Shown one piece after another: positions 26,159 through 37,243 of a stretch of DNA of 64,000 nt. How positions within the stretch are numbered: position 1 is the first letter of the stretch; each line of letters starts with the position of its first letter. The stretch comes from Durusdinium trenchii. Its lineage: Eukaryota > Sar > Dinophyceae > Suessiales > Symbiodiniaceae. The notes below the pieces were generated by a model. It searched no databases. It was given only the letters and a program-made list of their open reading frames with translations, and was not told the origin of the DNA. The translations under genes were made by a program, and so were the position numbers. The DNA is taken from the NCBI GenBank assembly GCA_963970005.1, contig CAXAMN010022851.1, forward strand, positions 755,605 through 819,604, in the 5' to 3' direction.

Positions 26159-26395
26159 ATGTCGCTGCGCCATAGTTGGTTGATTCTCCTCCTGCTGGCC
26201 GCTAGGGCCTGTGGCAAAGGGGGTTCTAGTGGTGGCAGCGGCACGGGTTCTAGTGGTGGTAGCAGTGGCGTCGGCAGCTCTGGCAGCCATGGCGGCGGCA
26301 GTGTTGGAGGAGGTGGCTATAGCGGTGGAAGCTCCAGGACGGGAACAACTCGCCCAGCTGACCGCACTCGTTCGCTTCGGATCACTTTTTTGTAA
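26159..26395 (+). CDS. Putative secreted Gly/Ser-rich protein (first exon or short gene)
   Basis: An ATG in a good context (GACAGCCATGT) opens a 78-codon frame. Residues 1-19 (MSLRHSWLILLLLAARACG) have the shape of a signal peptide: a basic start, a Leu-rich core and a small-residue end. Residues 20-58 are nearly all Gly and Ser with a few Val, His and Tyr, giving GGSSG-type repeats like linker or cell-wall proteins. The last 20 residues change composition sharply, so a splice donor near 26338 (CTCCAG) is likely and the annotated stop may lie in an intron. No family is recognised. The opposite strand is also open (26054-26503), but its Ala/Thr-rich product lacks a signal peptide and I consider it the shadow. 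Confidence 0.45.
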   Translation: MSLRHSWLILLLLAARACGKGGSSGGSGTGSSGGSSGVGSSGSHGGGSVGGGGYSGGSSRTGTTRPADRTRSLRITFL

Positions 26396-29300
26396 CCGTG
26401 AACCACTGGTTGGTTGCTTCCAGGCGCTTGCTTCGACAAGAGCTACATGGGGATGATAATTCCAAATCATTCCATCAGAATGAGCTACAAGCCATTCTGG
26501 CATTGTTGCACATGCTGAAGATGCAAATTTATTTTTGAATCAGATGGGGTTCAACAAGTGTTTCCTTCGGTGCCAGTAACGAAAGACATAGGGGCGAGCC
26601 AGCTCAAGCTCCGCACATTTTGCCTGGGTTGTTGTGGTGTTCTGTTCGTTGTCATTGCACTTGTGTGGTTGTTGTAGGTTTGTTGTGGCCTTTCTTGCTT
26701 GCTGTTGTAGTTGGTGGTAGTTTTGTTGCTCCCCTACCTTTAGGGCACAGGTTTGCAGGCTCCAAATATTATCTCCAAACATCTCCAAACATGTCACCCA
26801 AAGATCTCATTCACTCGGGGGGGCGTGTCGTTCGCAGTCTCCCGGCAATTTCTCGTTCCCGGGTCGCTCGATTCTTCTCATACGTCCTCGGAAGCATCTT
26901 TGCAGGAGCGGGTACAGTACATCGCACTCGCGCACCAACTATGTGTCCGCTCATAGCTATGTGACTACCGCCGTGTGGTTGCACGCTGGAAGCAGAAGAA
27001 GATATGGCCAGTACCATGCATCTTTGGATGAACATCATGAGCGTTTTTGACTGCTTCCAGTAACCTCCCTATTCCAGGTCTCACCTGCTTTGGTTCCTTT
27101 CTGGGAATCGTCGCGGGTGACTCGAACTGAGCGTACTGGCCTCAATAGAAGAACAGACCGTGAAACAGACACACAAACACCCGATGCTGGTTAAAGCAGT
27201 TCTGACATGGACATAGGAGCGATCGGACGCTACGTTCGGGGCTCCTGGCCTTACTACTAGGAACAAGAAGCTACTAGGGGCTCCTGGCATCGCTACTAGT
27301 AACAAGAAAATAATGAGTTGGAGAAAGAATTTCCATCTCTTGGGCGGGTCATTGGCCCAACCTCGACAGCCTCGACCGCCTCGGTCAAACCGCGTCCGCC
27401 GTGGACGGTCACCGGCGTCGGCGTGGACGGGTTGGTCACCGGATGGTCTGAGGATGGTCAGAACTCACTCCAGCAAGCCATGCTGGTGTAGGCTGGCCAC
27501 TAGAAGCCTGCGATTTTGGGGGATGGAAAACCTTCTTTTTGTGGCCAATCTTGATGAAAGGGCCCCCAGTCTGAGACATTCACCAGCCAAATGCAAGTTC
27601 CCAGGCATGTTTGGGTTGAGGAGTGCCATGTCCCAAACCTTTGTTTGAGTCTTTAGGCTTGATTTGTAGTAGTAGTTGTGGTATTTTATAGTCCATGCAG
27701 CTATATTAGACAAGCAAATAATCCAACAACCACCAGGAAGGGGGTCATGGAGTCCTACTATATCGTAGATTCCATATTCCGTCAACTTAATGGATTGAAT
27801 GCCTCTCAACTATGCACATTTGGTGACGATCTCGCGGCTGCTTCCATGTTTGGAAGCCCAAACCATGCACCATACCGAGTGTGGGGTGTTCGGTCCCGTC
27901 TCGGGATCGCTGTCGCGCCGAGACATCGGACACGGCATCCACCTGTTCCATGCTGCCAGAGCAAGAGGCCGTGACGCACTATAAAGCACCTATTTTGCTG
28001 TGATTTGCTGTGGAAACCTTGAGATGACTCGAGTCATCTCCAATATTCTGAAGTTCCTAAAACGAGCGTGGACTGCCTTGGATCAACGGGTTTGAGCCGA
28101 AAAGAGGGTCAACAAAGGGGCTTAGACCTTTCTGAGCGGCAGATTGAAGCATCTGGGCAGTCTCCAGGTGGTTGGGTATGCGTTTGACAAAGGCAATCTT
28201 CAGATGAAGATCCAGCCAATCAGTGATGTTTGAGATTAAAGCTTGATTCCAGTCATTCCAGTCGTGAAGAGACCAACTAAGGATATCAACAGCACATGCT
28301 CAAACCTCATGGAGAACGAGACGGACTGCCATGCGTGCATCGCTTGCGAGGCAGAAGACTGTATGCCGCTTTGCGAGTCAGCAGATCCATTTCAGCCAAC
28401 CTTAATCTGCAGCCGAAACAACCACGCCAGATTTATTTTTGTCCGTTGTATTTTGTGCGGTACATATTTGCTAGCAATAGAGCAACTTGAATAATGGGTT
28501 TCATTCATGGTACGTATGCAGATTGAGGATGCTTGCACTGGCCCACGAGAATTCCTTGAGTCCAACTCTTCTAAGCAATTTTGAGGCTAGACTGAGGGGA
28601 GGTTCTTCGTCAGGGAAGCTGCGATGAAATGGCTGCGCCCAACCCAAAGAAGGAGGAAAACAACAGGACTCGGACTCAATCATTGTTTTCGGGGTATACC
28701 AGTATATCAGCCACTGGCAACTGCTGAGCCAAGTACCATCCACCTATTGATGACCAGCGCTCAGTCAGTGTGTGAATTTGAGCCGGCCCAATGTTCCCAG
28801 CAAGGCACCAGCGACCGAACTGAGGAACAACATCACCAACTGTGACGAATTTTTGTCCACCGTTTACACCGCGTGCTGCGTGGAGAACTGCCATGCGGTT
28901 GCAGGTCCGGCGAAGAGAGAAGGAATTCTCTCGGTTCTCGTGGCAGCTTTGTTGACACTTGGCTGGTTGAGTCAGGAGCTGGTTTGCACATGTTGGCCGG
29001 GGCTGCTAGAGGGTAGCGGGGTTGTTTGGGTCACTCTGCTGTGAAGGCACACGGCACTGTACAATTTGTTGGTGGGCTGTGTCGAGGCTTCAACGGTTCA
29101 TGTCGCACTCGCTGTGATTCAGCTCCGAAGGAAATTGACTTTGCACCTCGTCGTGCGATGACACCACGAGCAGAAATGAGATGGCATAGTTGGGCGCGCA
29201 AGCCGGCAAGCCAGCATGCTGGGAAGCTGATATCCAGGAAGCCAAACTACATATTTTTCAAGGCAAAGTTGTCGCTTTCAAGATACTTACACGTTCCGAA

Positions 29301-32300
29301 AACAATCCAAAATGTTTTAATGCGCGATGACGCATGAATGATCAGGAATGAACAGCCGCAGATGAGAGTGGCAGCTGAAAACATACAGTGACAGTATGAT
29401 TTAGTATGTTTTGTGGTGCTACCGTGTTGCCATGTGTTGCCCCGCTTTTTGTGATCCACTGGATGGATTTTGGGCTGAATGAACAACACCCAAATAGGTA
29501 AACAGATCTTCACTTCCGGAAGCCACAAAACATGAGGTTTCTCCATGTTTCTGCCCTACCGGTCTGAAGAGCCATCGGCAGCCTCACGATGTTCCACGAC
29601 TAGATCGTCGGATAAGAGTGGCAAACATCGAATAACATGCATAAACATAAACGTCATAAATCGTGAAACATACATTTTGTGTATTTTTTGTGCGTGTGAT
29701 TTTTGATTGTTTGCCTTTGGTGCCTGCAGGCGTTTTGCGCAAAAAGGTCATTGTTTGGGAATCAGTGGGAGATTTGTGCACAACATTTCGAGGTTGTTAA
29801 TCCCATGTTGTTCATTGTACCGGCCATACTACCACAAGTCCCAGAAAGACACCATCATTTTGTTCTCTAGAAAATTGAGTCCCTTGATGTTTGGGAAATT
29901 GGATCCCTTTACATCCCTTTACAAACAAACAATCAATTTCAAGATGTGTCATATGTCGTAGCGATTTCACCTAACCTTCTGACATTATGATGTGTTCCAG
30001 GATTCTTGTCGGCGCTTGGAGATCCAAATCCATGCAGGCTTGGAAGATGGCCCATCTCTTTGCGGGGTTGAGTGAAGGGTGCTGGAGCATAAGGGACAGG
30101 GGGGTTGGATTCAAAAAACCCAAATACGATCATAAACGGGCTTTGTTGAGACAGTTAATATAATGCAATATCTTAAACCCGGTTATAGATCTATTTCTCG
30201 AAAACAAACTGGTCCTTCCCAATCATAAACCTCGTGCTCGGTGCTGAAAGATACTTCAGAGACATCATTCTGGCTCGTGGGGTTTTTAAATCCCCATCAC
30301 GGCAAGTCGTCCATGTCAGGATTTTACCCTTCACAGAGAGGATCATGGAAGGCATTTTGGTTTCGGTTTGGGCTATTGGTGCTTGGTCAATTTATGACCA
30401 CGTGGCATGGTTTGTGTACTGTAATCATTGATGTGCCGTATTTTGTCGCCACACCGGTGCGAATGTAGCGCACGTCGCAAGATGATTGATCGATTGTAGG
30501 GGGGAAGAGACGACAACAGGAGAATGGAGTTGTTAGGAAAGTCTTGCAGGCAGACATGGAGGTAGGACATCTGGTTAAGGTACCATTTTCTCGCCCAAGC
30601 CTGTTTGGAATGCCTTTCCACCCCCTTGGCCCTTGGATTCGGAAAGTGCCCCTTTCGCAGAGGAAGCTAAGCTTCAAAGGGTGGCCAGCAATGACCGTAG
30701 GGCAATTACTAATTCTGGTAGAAACTTGGCGTCACACAGCCGGCACTCAAACAAACACTTGTAGCTGAGCATCATTTGTTCCTGGTCGTGGCGTAGGACT
30801 GAAACGGTGATCATCTCATTTGACCAGGGCCTGCTGATTCCAGCCCAGTCGCTTCCTCACCCGCTCTCACCAGATTCAACTGGACGCTGATTTTTTTGCG
30901 CGACAACTTGCCTCCACAACTTGACGGAAGAGTGTTGGCGGTGTACGGAAGAGTGGCATGCGGCTACTGCACTGATTGCAGTTGATTTCACGACCAGACT
31001 TGCATCACACATATTCATGTTTCTGTGAGTGTGTGTTTGCGTGTTTTGTGTTGATGACAGATGTTTTCGTGTATTGACTTTGTTTTCGGGTCAGCATGGC
31101 ATAGTTCATGAATTCATGGCATTTCCGTTTGCCTTTAGACACCGAGGAGGTAGGAAGGCACTCTCACCGACACCTTCCCGAGACAGTGGGTGTCCAACAC
31201 GTGGCGTGCCTTCCCGAGAACTACCCGACGTGTTGCTGAAACAGATTGAATCGGTGTGTCCAACACGTATTGTACATACAGGGTGTCCATTCCAGATCCC
31301 TAAGAACCTGTTTGGAGACCATCTAATACGGATCTCCCATGCTACTTAGGGATCTCCTGCACTACTTAAACATTCATTAAATGTTTTGAACCATATATAG
31401 TATATCTCATAGAGGGATCCTGTCTAAGAGTCTACATCTCATATCTAGTTTGGGCTCGTTCTACGAGGGCTGCCTCCAATGCTTGTTGCTCTTTTGTTTG
31501 GTATGATTTGTGGTACATCGAACCGCTACCGGGCTCATTGGATCCAAGCCCCTTCAGCATCATGAGCACAGCCCCAGCCATGCAAAAACTTAGGATAGGT
31601 CCGATAGGTCTTGGTCTTGGAGGAATTGTCGTTGTTTGCACAGGGAATTCTAGGCCTAGGCATCATAGGCTGTTGAGATACTTAAGGATGATGAACAGCT
31701 CCATTGAAGACGCCTGCCACAGACGCACAACGCTGTTTCCGTTTGAGTTTGTACTGTTGCAGCATAGGGAGGTTCAGTCGCCGACACATGCGGTCAAAAG
31801 ATATGATTGAGATTGGCAGAACAAACCAACATGGAAACATAGTAACTTCATTTAGACAATGGGATGCAATAGGGGGTTAGATTGGAGACTTTCGTGCCCA
31901 AGAACGTTTTTAGCTCAGCGAATGCAATTGCCTTGACCGTGACTCAGCGAATTACATATCTTCCCCCAACCTTGGCCAAGCTTGGCGTGCTAAGACCCGC
32001 GCTGCTGGCAAGGTGTCCAAGCATCGGGATGCGCAATTGAAAAATGAGGTCAATCATGTAGTCATTGGTTTGGGGCAGTATGCCATGCGCAAATGAACAG
32101 ACTTGGTGTTAGCAGCTTGTGCCCAGACAAGCCTGCAGACTTCCAATCTGAAATGACCCCAGAATGTCTAAAAGCCTGAGAGTTCAACAACCTGAGCTGC
32201 AGGAAGCAATTCTTTCGTTCTGCATTTCCCATACAACATTTCATGTCTGTTCACATCAGTAGTTGGGGTGACAGCCGTGGATCAAGGTAAGGCACCAGGT

Positions 32301-34882
32301 TCTGGCCACTTGTCCTTCGCCTCAAGAGTTGTTCTGTCTCAAGGCACCTTCAACCACCCGGACTCCTTAGGACCGTTGGTTTTGGATCCCGATGGGTGAG
32401 CCTTGTGACAAGCGCGACAAGATGGGATGAATTCTTCGTCCGACCTGTAGGGTCACATTGGCCAGTTGGGCATCCTCGCAATGCCTCGCAAGGCCTCCAC
32501 TGCCTCGCATCAGTTCTTCGAAATCCATCCACATCCGACCGCCCTTTTGGCCCGAACACTCAGGTTTTATCGAGCTGAATGGTATGGACATCATGGTGCA
32601 TGTGAATGACTGCAAGCCAGAAGACGTTGAAGCTTGGAGCACTGCAATCAATCATAGCTTAGGGTTAAGAGCCTAATCTCCTGAATCAGATGGGGTTGGT
32701 TCCAGAAGAACTGAGCTCAGTGAGGCCGATTTGGAACTGAGTCCATCACTCTTAGGATCAACTGACCCATGTCCAATTGGGACCCTTCTCCACTGAGTCC
32801 ATCAGTCCAGATGGACTGGCCGCCCACAGCGCCGGCTGAAACATCAGGTCATCGGCGGCACTGATGAGAGGTGTTGCAACACCAAGGGCAAAGGCCAGGC
32901 GACACCCATCGAAGGCGATGTGGGACCGTTGGACCGTGCTCGGCTAGGGGACCGGCTGTGTTTTCCGGAAATGATTTCCGGTGGTGAAGCAAAGGGAAGC
33001 AAAGACCACCCTATAATATATGTGATTCATTGACTATTTCGTTCAGCATTCCCCTAAGCACTTGCGTATATACTTGAGCTGTCCGCCTGGACCATCCTTG
33101 ATTTGAGAAGGACCTACCGCGAGGTGCAGTTGGAGGGTCCAGATAGTTTGCAGCTACAACCGGCCCACTCGAAGCAGCAGTCGATTTCCGGTTTTGCTCG
33201 TGCTTTTGTGCAACTCTTCCATTCCTAGACACACTTCATGTGCAAGCACTGGACTTTGTGAACTTTGTCCTTTGCAATAGGTTTCAATTCTTCAGACAGT
33301 CTGATTGGTTGGTGGACCAAGTCCTGCATCACGTCCCATGCACGGTCAAACTACTACGCTGGAATTTCGGAACCACCCGAAAGAACAACAAAACATCTCA
33401 GCGGTAGTTTTATGTAGTTTTTGGCGTGCAACACGCCTCTAAATTGGATTAGGACACGGAAGGGGGTTCCTATCGTTTCTTATATATATATATATATCAT
33501 ATATGTGCTGTATATTACTGTATGTACAAATGCATATGTTGCCGCTTCCGTCAGAATCATCCCTTCCTCTTTGTGATTGCTAGTAGGAGCCCTTCCACGC
33601 TGTACCAACATCGTTCAACCGCCGAGGTGCTGGACAACACACGGGTATTGTCAGCCTTCAACGCTAAAGGTCTTTCAGCTCAACATAGGTCTTCCGCGCC
33701 GCGGAGCACTCGGGTGACTTGTGTGTCAAGCTTAGCTTGCTTAGGCTCACATGACTTGCAGGAGACGACCTTTGCTCAATGAATGCCATATGTATCATTA
33801 AGCATGCCCCTAGAAGCCAAGAAATGGAGATTCCTTCCATGTCAGGGGTACACATGGTCAACAACAGCTGACCAAAACGCTGTGGAATGCTGATTTTTTG
33901 AAGAGGCGGATTAAGTTCTCCTACCATGTTCTTCACCCCATAGCGATTTTCCCACCTTCCTTTTTTTCTGGAGGATTCCGAAAGACTGATTGACGCAGCT
34001 GAGGATGTTGTTCTCCGGGGAAGTGGCCTACTGGCCTGCCAGGAATAGTTTGCACCACAAAAGAGGTACTGGTGCTTGTGACAGGGTTCAGAGGCCTTCG
34101 TCAACCCGCCCGTGGATCTGAGGCTTCGGCTGGATCCAATGCTTGGATGGTTCCCTTGCCTGGGTGGAGCTCACAGATTGTTTACAGATCCGCCCTGTCA
34201 CAGGGTGTGGGAAGGTGTTTGGCCAAGCAAGTTTGAAGATGCTGAGGAAAGACGATGGTTGTATAACTATTCGTGAGATCCATGGGCTGGGGTCACTTTG
34301 TGTGAACTACCAATAATAAACAGTTCTTCGAGGTGACACTTGCGTTTCGACTTGCACCTTCCGAACAGCATTTGCTTCCCACAAGGCCTTCTTTCTTGCC
34401 GGGTGGGTCTCAGAAGGTCTCAGTAGCACAACGCTTTGCGCTTTTACTCGCAAGAATTGGTGAAGACGGGTGATTCAGGTCTGCCAGGAGATGGGTCTGG
34501 TTGCCGTCAAACCTAGCCGAGATCTCTTCAGAACCTGCAGATTGGGGGTCGTTGTTGTCGGCCATTTTCCTCCAGGCAGTTGGCTTGCAAACCTTTCGGG
34601 TTTATATTCCCAAGGGCTGAGACTGTGCTCCATGTATATTGGAGGGGGGTCAATTTACAAGTAGTTCCCGGGCAAGCCGGCGGCGGAAGTTTCCAAAAGA
34701 ATAAACCTATAGGAAATGGGCATGTGGCAGGCTGAGTCGCCGAGCTGCGATGTTCTTTGACAAAACAAGTTGGAACCGACCAATGGAGCGAAAGCGAAGC
34801 AACCACCGTCAACTGTCTCGCACGAAAAAACGTTGTTCATGCAGCATGCATTTTTGCAAAATACAGAATAGAGATGACTCAG
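26396..34882. other. Spacer with no recognised gene
   Basis: Candidate exon-like frames: about 27870-27974 (VFGPVSGSLSRRDIGHG) and 32563-32650 (FIELNGMDIMVHVNDC, after a CTCAG acceptor). On the - strand, 32367-32651 reads GGRMWMDFEELMRGSGG. None has a known domain. GC-rich imperfect repeats of GGTCACCGGCGT-like units occur at 27355-27445. No RNA gene is seen. Confidence 0.3.
27239..27308 (-). repeat. Dispersed 70-bp repeat, copy 2
   Basis: Inverted partner of 18864-18934. It contains the same two sub-units, each starting CTCCTGGC and ending AACAAGAA. Confidence 0.8.
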
Positions 34883-35486
34883 CCGCGTACTAAAGTTGTA
34901 CTACAAAGTCGCCAGTTCTCAGCTTCCAGCTCCACGGCTTGCTCCGCGTACTAGAGTTGTACTACAAAATCGCCAGTTCTCAGCTTCCAGCTCCACAGAT
35001 AATCCGCGTACTAAAGTTGTACTACAAAGTCGCCAGTTCTCATCTTCCAGCTCCCCAGATACTCCGCGTACTAAAGTTGCACTACAAAGTCGCCAGTTCT
35101 CAGCTTCCAGCTCCCCAGATTTCTCCGCGTACTAAAGTTGCACTACAAAGTCGCCAGTTCTCAGCTTCCAGCTCCACAGATTGCTCCGCGCACTAAAGTT
35201 GTGCTAGAAAGTCGCCAGTTCTCATCTTCCAGCTCCCCAGGTACTCCGCATACTAAAGTTGTACTACAAAGTCGCCAGTTCTCAGCTTCCAGCTCCACAG
35301 ATTGCTCCGCGTACTAAAGTTGCACTACAAAAGTCGCCAGTTCTCAGCTTCCAGCTCCACAGATTGCTCCGCGCACTAAAGTTGTACTACAAAGTCGCCA
35401 GTTTCTCATCTTCCAGCTCCGCAGATACTCCGCGTACTAAAGTTGTACTACAAAGTCGCCAGTTCTCAGCTTCCAGCTCCACAGAT
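34883..35486. repeat. 60-62-bp tandem repeat, ten copies
   Basis: Units begin with CCGCGTACTAAAGTTG at 34883, 34944, 35004, 35064, 35125, 35186, 35246, 35307, 35369 and 35430. Spacing varies between 60 and 62 bp. Each unit ends CAGCTTCCAGCTCCACAG or a one- or two-base variant. The length variation shifts the reading frame between units, so this is not a conserved coding repeat. The array runs directly into the 42-bp array with no spacer. Confidence 0.92.
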
Positions 35487-36178
35487 GCTGTGCCTGCCAC
35501 GAAATCTGCGCATGGAGGTTCACAAAGTGCTGTGCCTGCCACGAAATCTGCACATGGAGGTTCACAAAGTGCTGTGCCTGCCACGAACTCTGCACATGGA
35601 GGTTCACAAAGTACTGCGCCTGCCACGAAATCTGCACATGGAGGTTCACAAAGTGCTGCGCCTGCTACGAACTCTGCACCTCGAGGTTCACACAGTGCTG
35701 TGCCTGCCACGAAATCTGCACATGGAGGTTCACACAGTGCTGCCCCTGCCACGAAATCTGCACATGGAGGTTTACAAAGTGTTGTGCCTGCCACGAACTC
35801 TGCACATGGAGGTTCACAAAGTGCTGTGCCTGCCACGAAATCTGCACATGGAGGTTCACAAATTGCTGTGCCTGCCACGAAATCTGCGCATCGAGGTTGA
35901 CAAAGTGCTGTGCCTGCCACGAAATCTGCACATGGATCCCAAAGTGCTGTGCCTGCCACGAAATCTGCACATGGAGGTTCACAAAGTGCTGCGCCTGCCA
36001 CGAAATCTGCAGATCGAGGTTGACAAAGTGCTGTGCCTGCCACGAACTCTGCACATGGAGGTTCACAAAGTGCTGTGCCTGCCACGAAATCTGCACAAGG
36101 TTCACAAAGTACTGCGCCTGTCACGAAATCTGCACATGGAGGTTCACAAAGTGCTGTGCCTGCCACGAAATCTGCACT
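35487..36178. repeat. 42-bp tandem repeat, block 1 (about 16 copies)
   Basis: The unit is about 42 bp and contains CTGCCACGAAATCTGCACAT and GGAGGTTCACAAAG. Because 42 is a multiple of three and the consensus has no stop, most frames stay open. On + it reads as 14-residue repeats VPATKSAHGGSQSA or LCLPRNLHMEVHKV, and on - as ADFVAGTALCEPPC (259 codons, 35387-36166). Small deletions at about 35935 and 36098 break the period, which argues against selection for protein. I call it a minisatellite. Confidence 0.9.
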
Positions 36179-36304
36179 TCAAGAAACAACTGAAACCTCT
36201 ATTGACAATGGAGGGACGATTCCAAGCATGATCCGACCATGATCCGAGACCGTCTCGCAACCGTCGTTCCGCGGAGCTTCCCCGTCGAGGTTCGGAGAAG
36301 CATG
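36179..36304. repeat. Linker between 42-bp blocks, copy 1
   Basis: About 125 bp of non-repeat sequence (AAGAAACAACTGAAA to TCGGAGAAGCATG). It recurs about 600 bp later at 36781-36904 with few differences, and the two copies define a higher-order repeat. Confidence 0.85.
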
Positions 36305-36780
36305 GAGTATGGAGGTTCACAAAGTGCTGTGCCTGCTACGAACTCTGCACATGGAGGTTCACAAAGTAATGCGCCTGCCACGAAATCTGCACATCGAGGT
36401 TCACAAAGTGCTGTGCCTGCCACGAACTCTGCACATGGAGGTTCACACAGTGCTGCGCCTGCCAGTTTACAAAGTGCTGTGCTTGCCACGAAATCTGCGC
36501 ATGGAGGTTCGCAAAGTGCTGTGCCTGCCACGAAATCTGCACATGGAGGTTCACAAAGCGCTGCGCCTGCCACGAAATCTGCACCTCGAGGTTCACACAG
36601 TGCTGTGCCTGCCACGAAATCTGCACATCGAGGTTCACACACACTGTGCCTGCCACGAAATCTGCACATGGAGGTTCGCACGGTGCTGCGCCTGCCACGA
36701 AATCTCACGAAGTGCTGCACCTGCCACGAAGTCTGCGCATGGAGGTTCACAAAGTGTTTCGCCTGCCACGAAATCTGCAC
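36305..36780. repeat. 42-bp tandem repeat, block 2 (about 11 copies)
   Basis: Same unit as block 1, with several partial units (for example at 36462-36475 and 36700-36715). The block plus the linker form a repeat period of about 600 bp. Confidence 0.9.
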
Positions 36781-36904
36781 TCCAAGAAACAACTGAAAGC
36801 TCTAATCACAATGTGACGATTCCGAGCATGATCCGAGCATGACCCGAGACCGTCTCGCAACCGTCGTTCCGCGGAGCTTCCCCGTCGAGGTTCGGAGAAG
36901 CATG
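36781..36904. repeat. Linker between 42-bp blocks, copy 2
   Basis: Second copy of the linker at 36179-36304, offset by about 600 bp. The GACCGTCTCGCAACCGTCGT core is identical in both. Confidence 0.85.
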
Positions 36905-37060
36905 CCGAACCACAAAGTGCTGTGCCTGCCACGAAATCTGCACATGGAGGTTCACTATATAAGTAATGCGCCTGCCACGAAATCTGCACATGGATGTTCA
37001 CAAAGTGCTGCCCCTGCCACGAACTCTGCACATGGAGGTTCACAAAGTGCTGTGCCAGTG
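36905..37060. repeat. 42-bp tandem repeat, block 3 (about 3.5 copies)
   Basis: Same unit as blocks 1 and 2, degraded in the second unit (36950-36965). It ends at the start of the 14-bp array. Confidence 0.85.
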
Positions 37061-37243
37061 GTGTATGATGAATGATGTATTGATGAGTGGTGTATGATGA
37101 GTGGTGGTGTATGATGAGTGGTGTATGATGAGTGGTGTCTGATGAGTGGTGTATGATGAGTGGTGCATGATGAGTGGTGTATGATGAGTGGTGTATGATG
37201 AGTGGTGTATGATNNNNNNNNNNAGTGGTGTATGAGTGGTTCT
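37061..37243. repeat. 14-bp tandem repeat interrupted by a 10-N gap
   Basis: The unit TGATGAGTGGTGTA is repeated about 12 times with small variants. Positions 37214-37223 are N, so the assembled array is probably collapsed or truncated. Confidence 0.92.

Noticed and set aside
35387..36792. Long repeat proteins on the - strand (259 and 197 codons) and on the + strand
   Set aside because: They follow from a stop-free 42-bp unit whose length is a multiple of three; many frames are open at once and non-triplet indels occur.
34883..37243. CRISPR-like array
   Set aside because: Units are contiguous with no unique spacers, and the window is eukaryotic.
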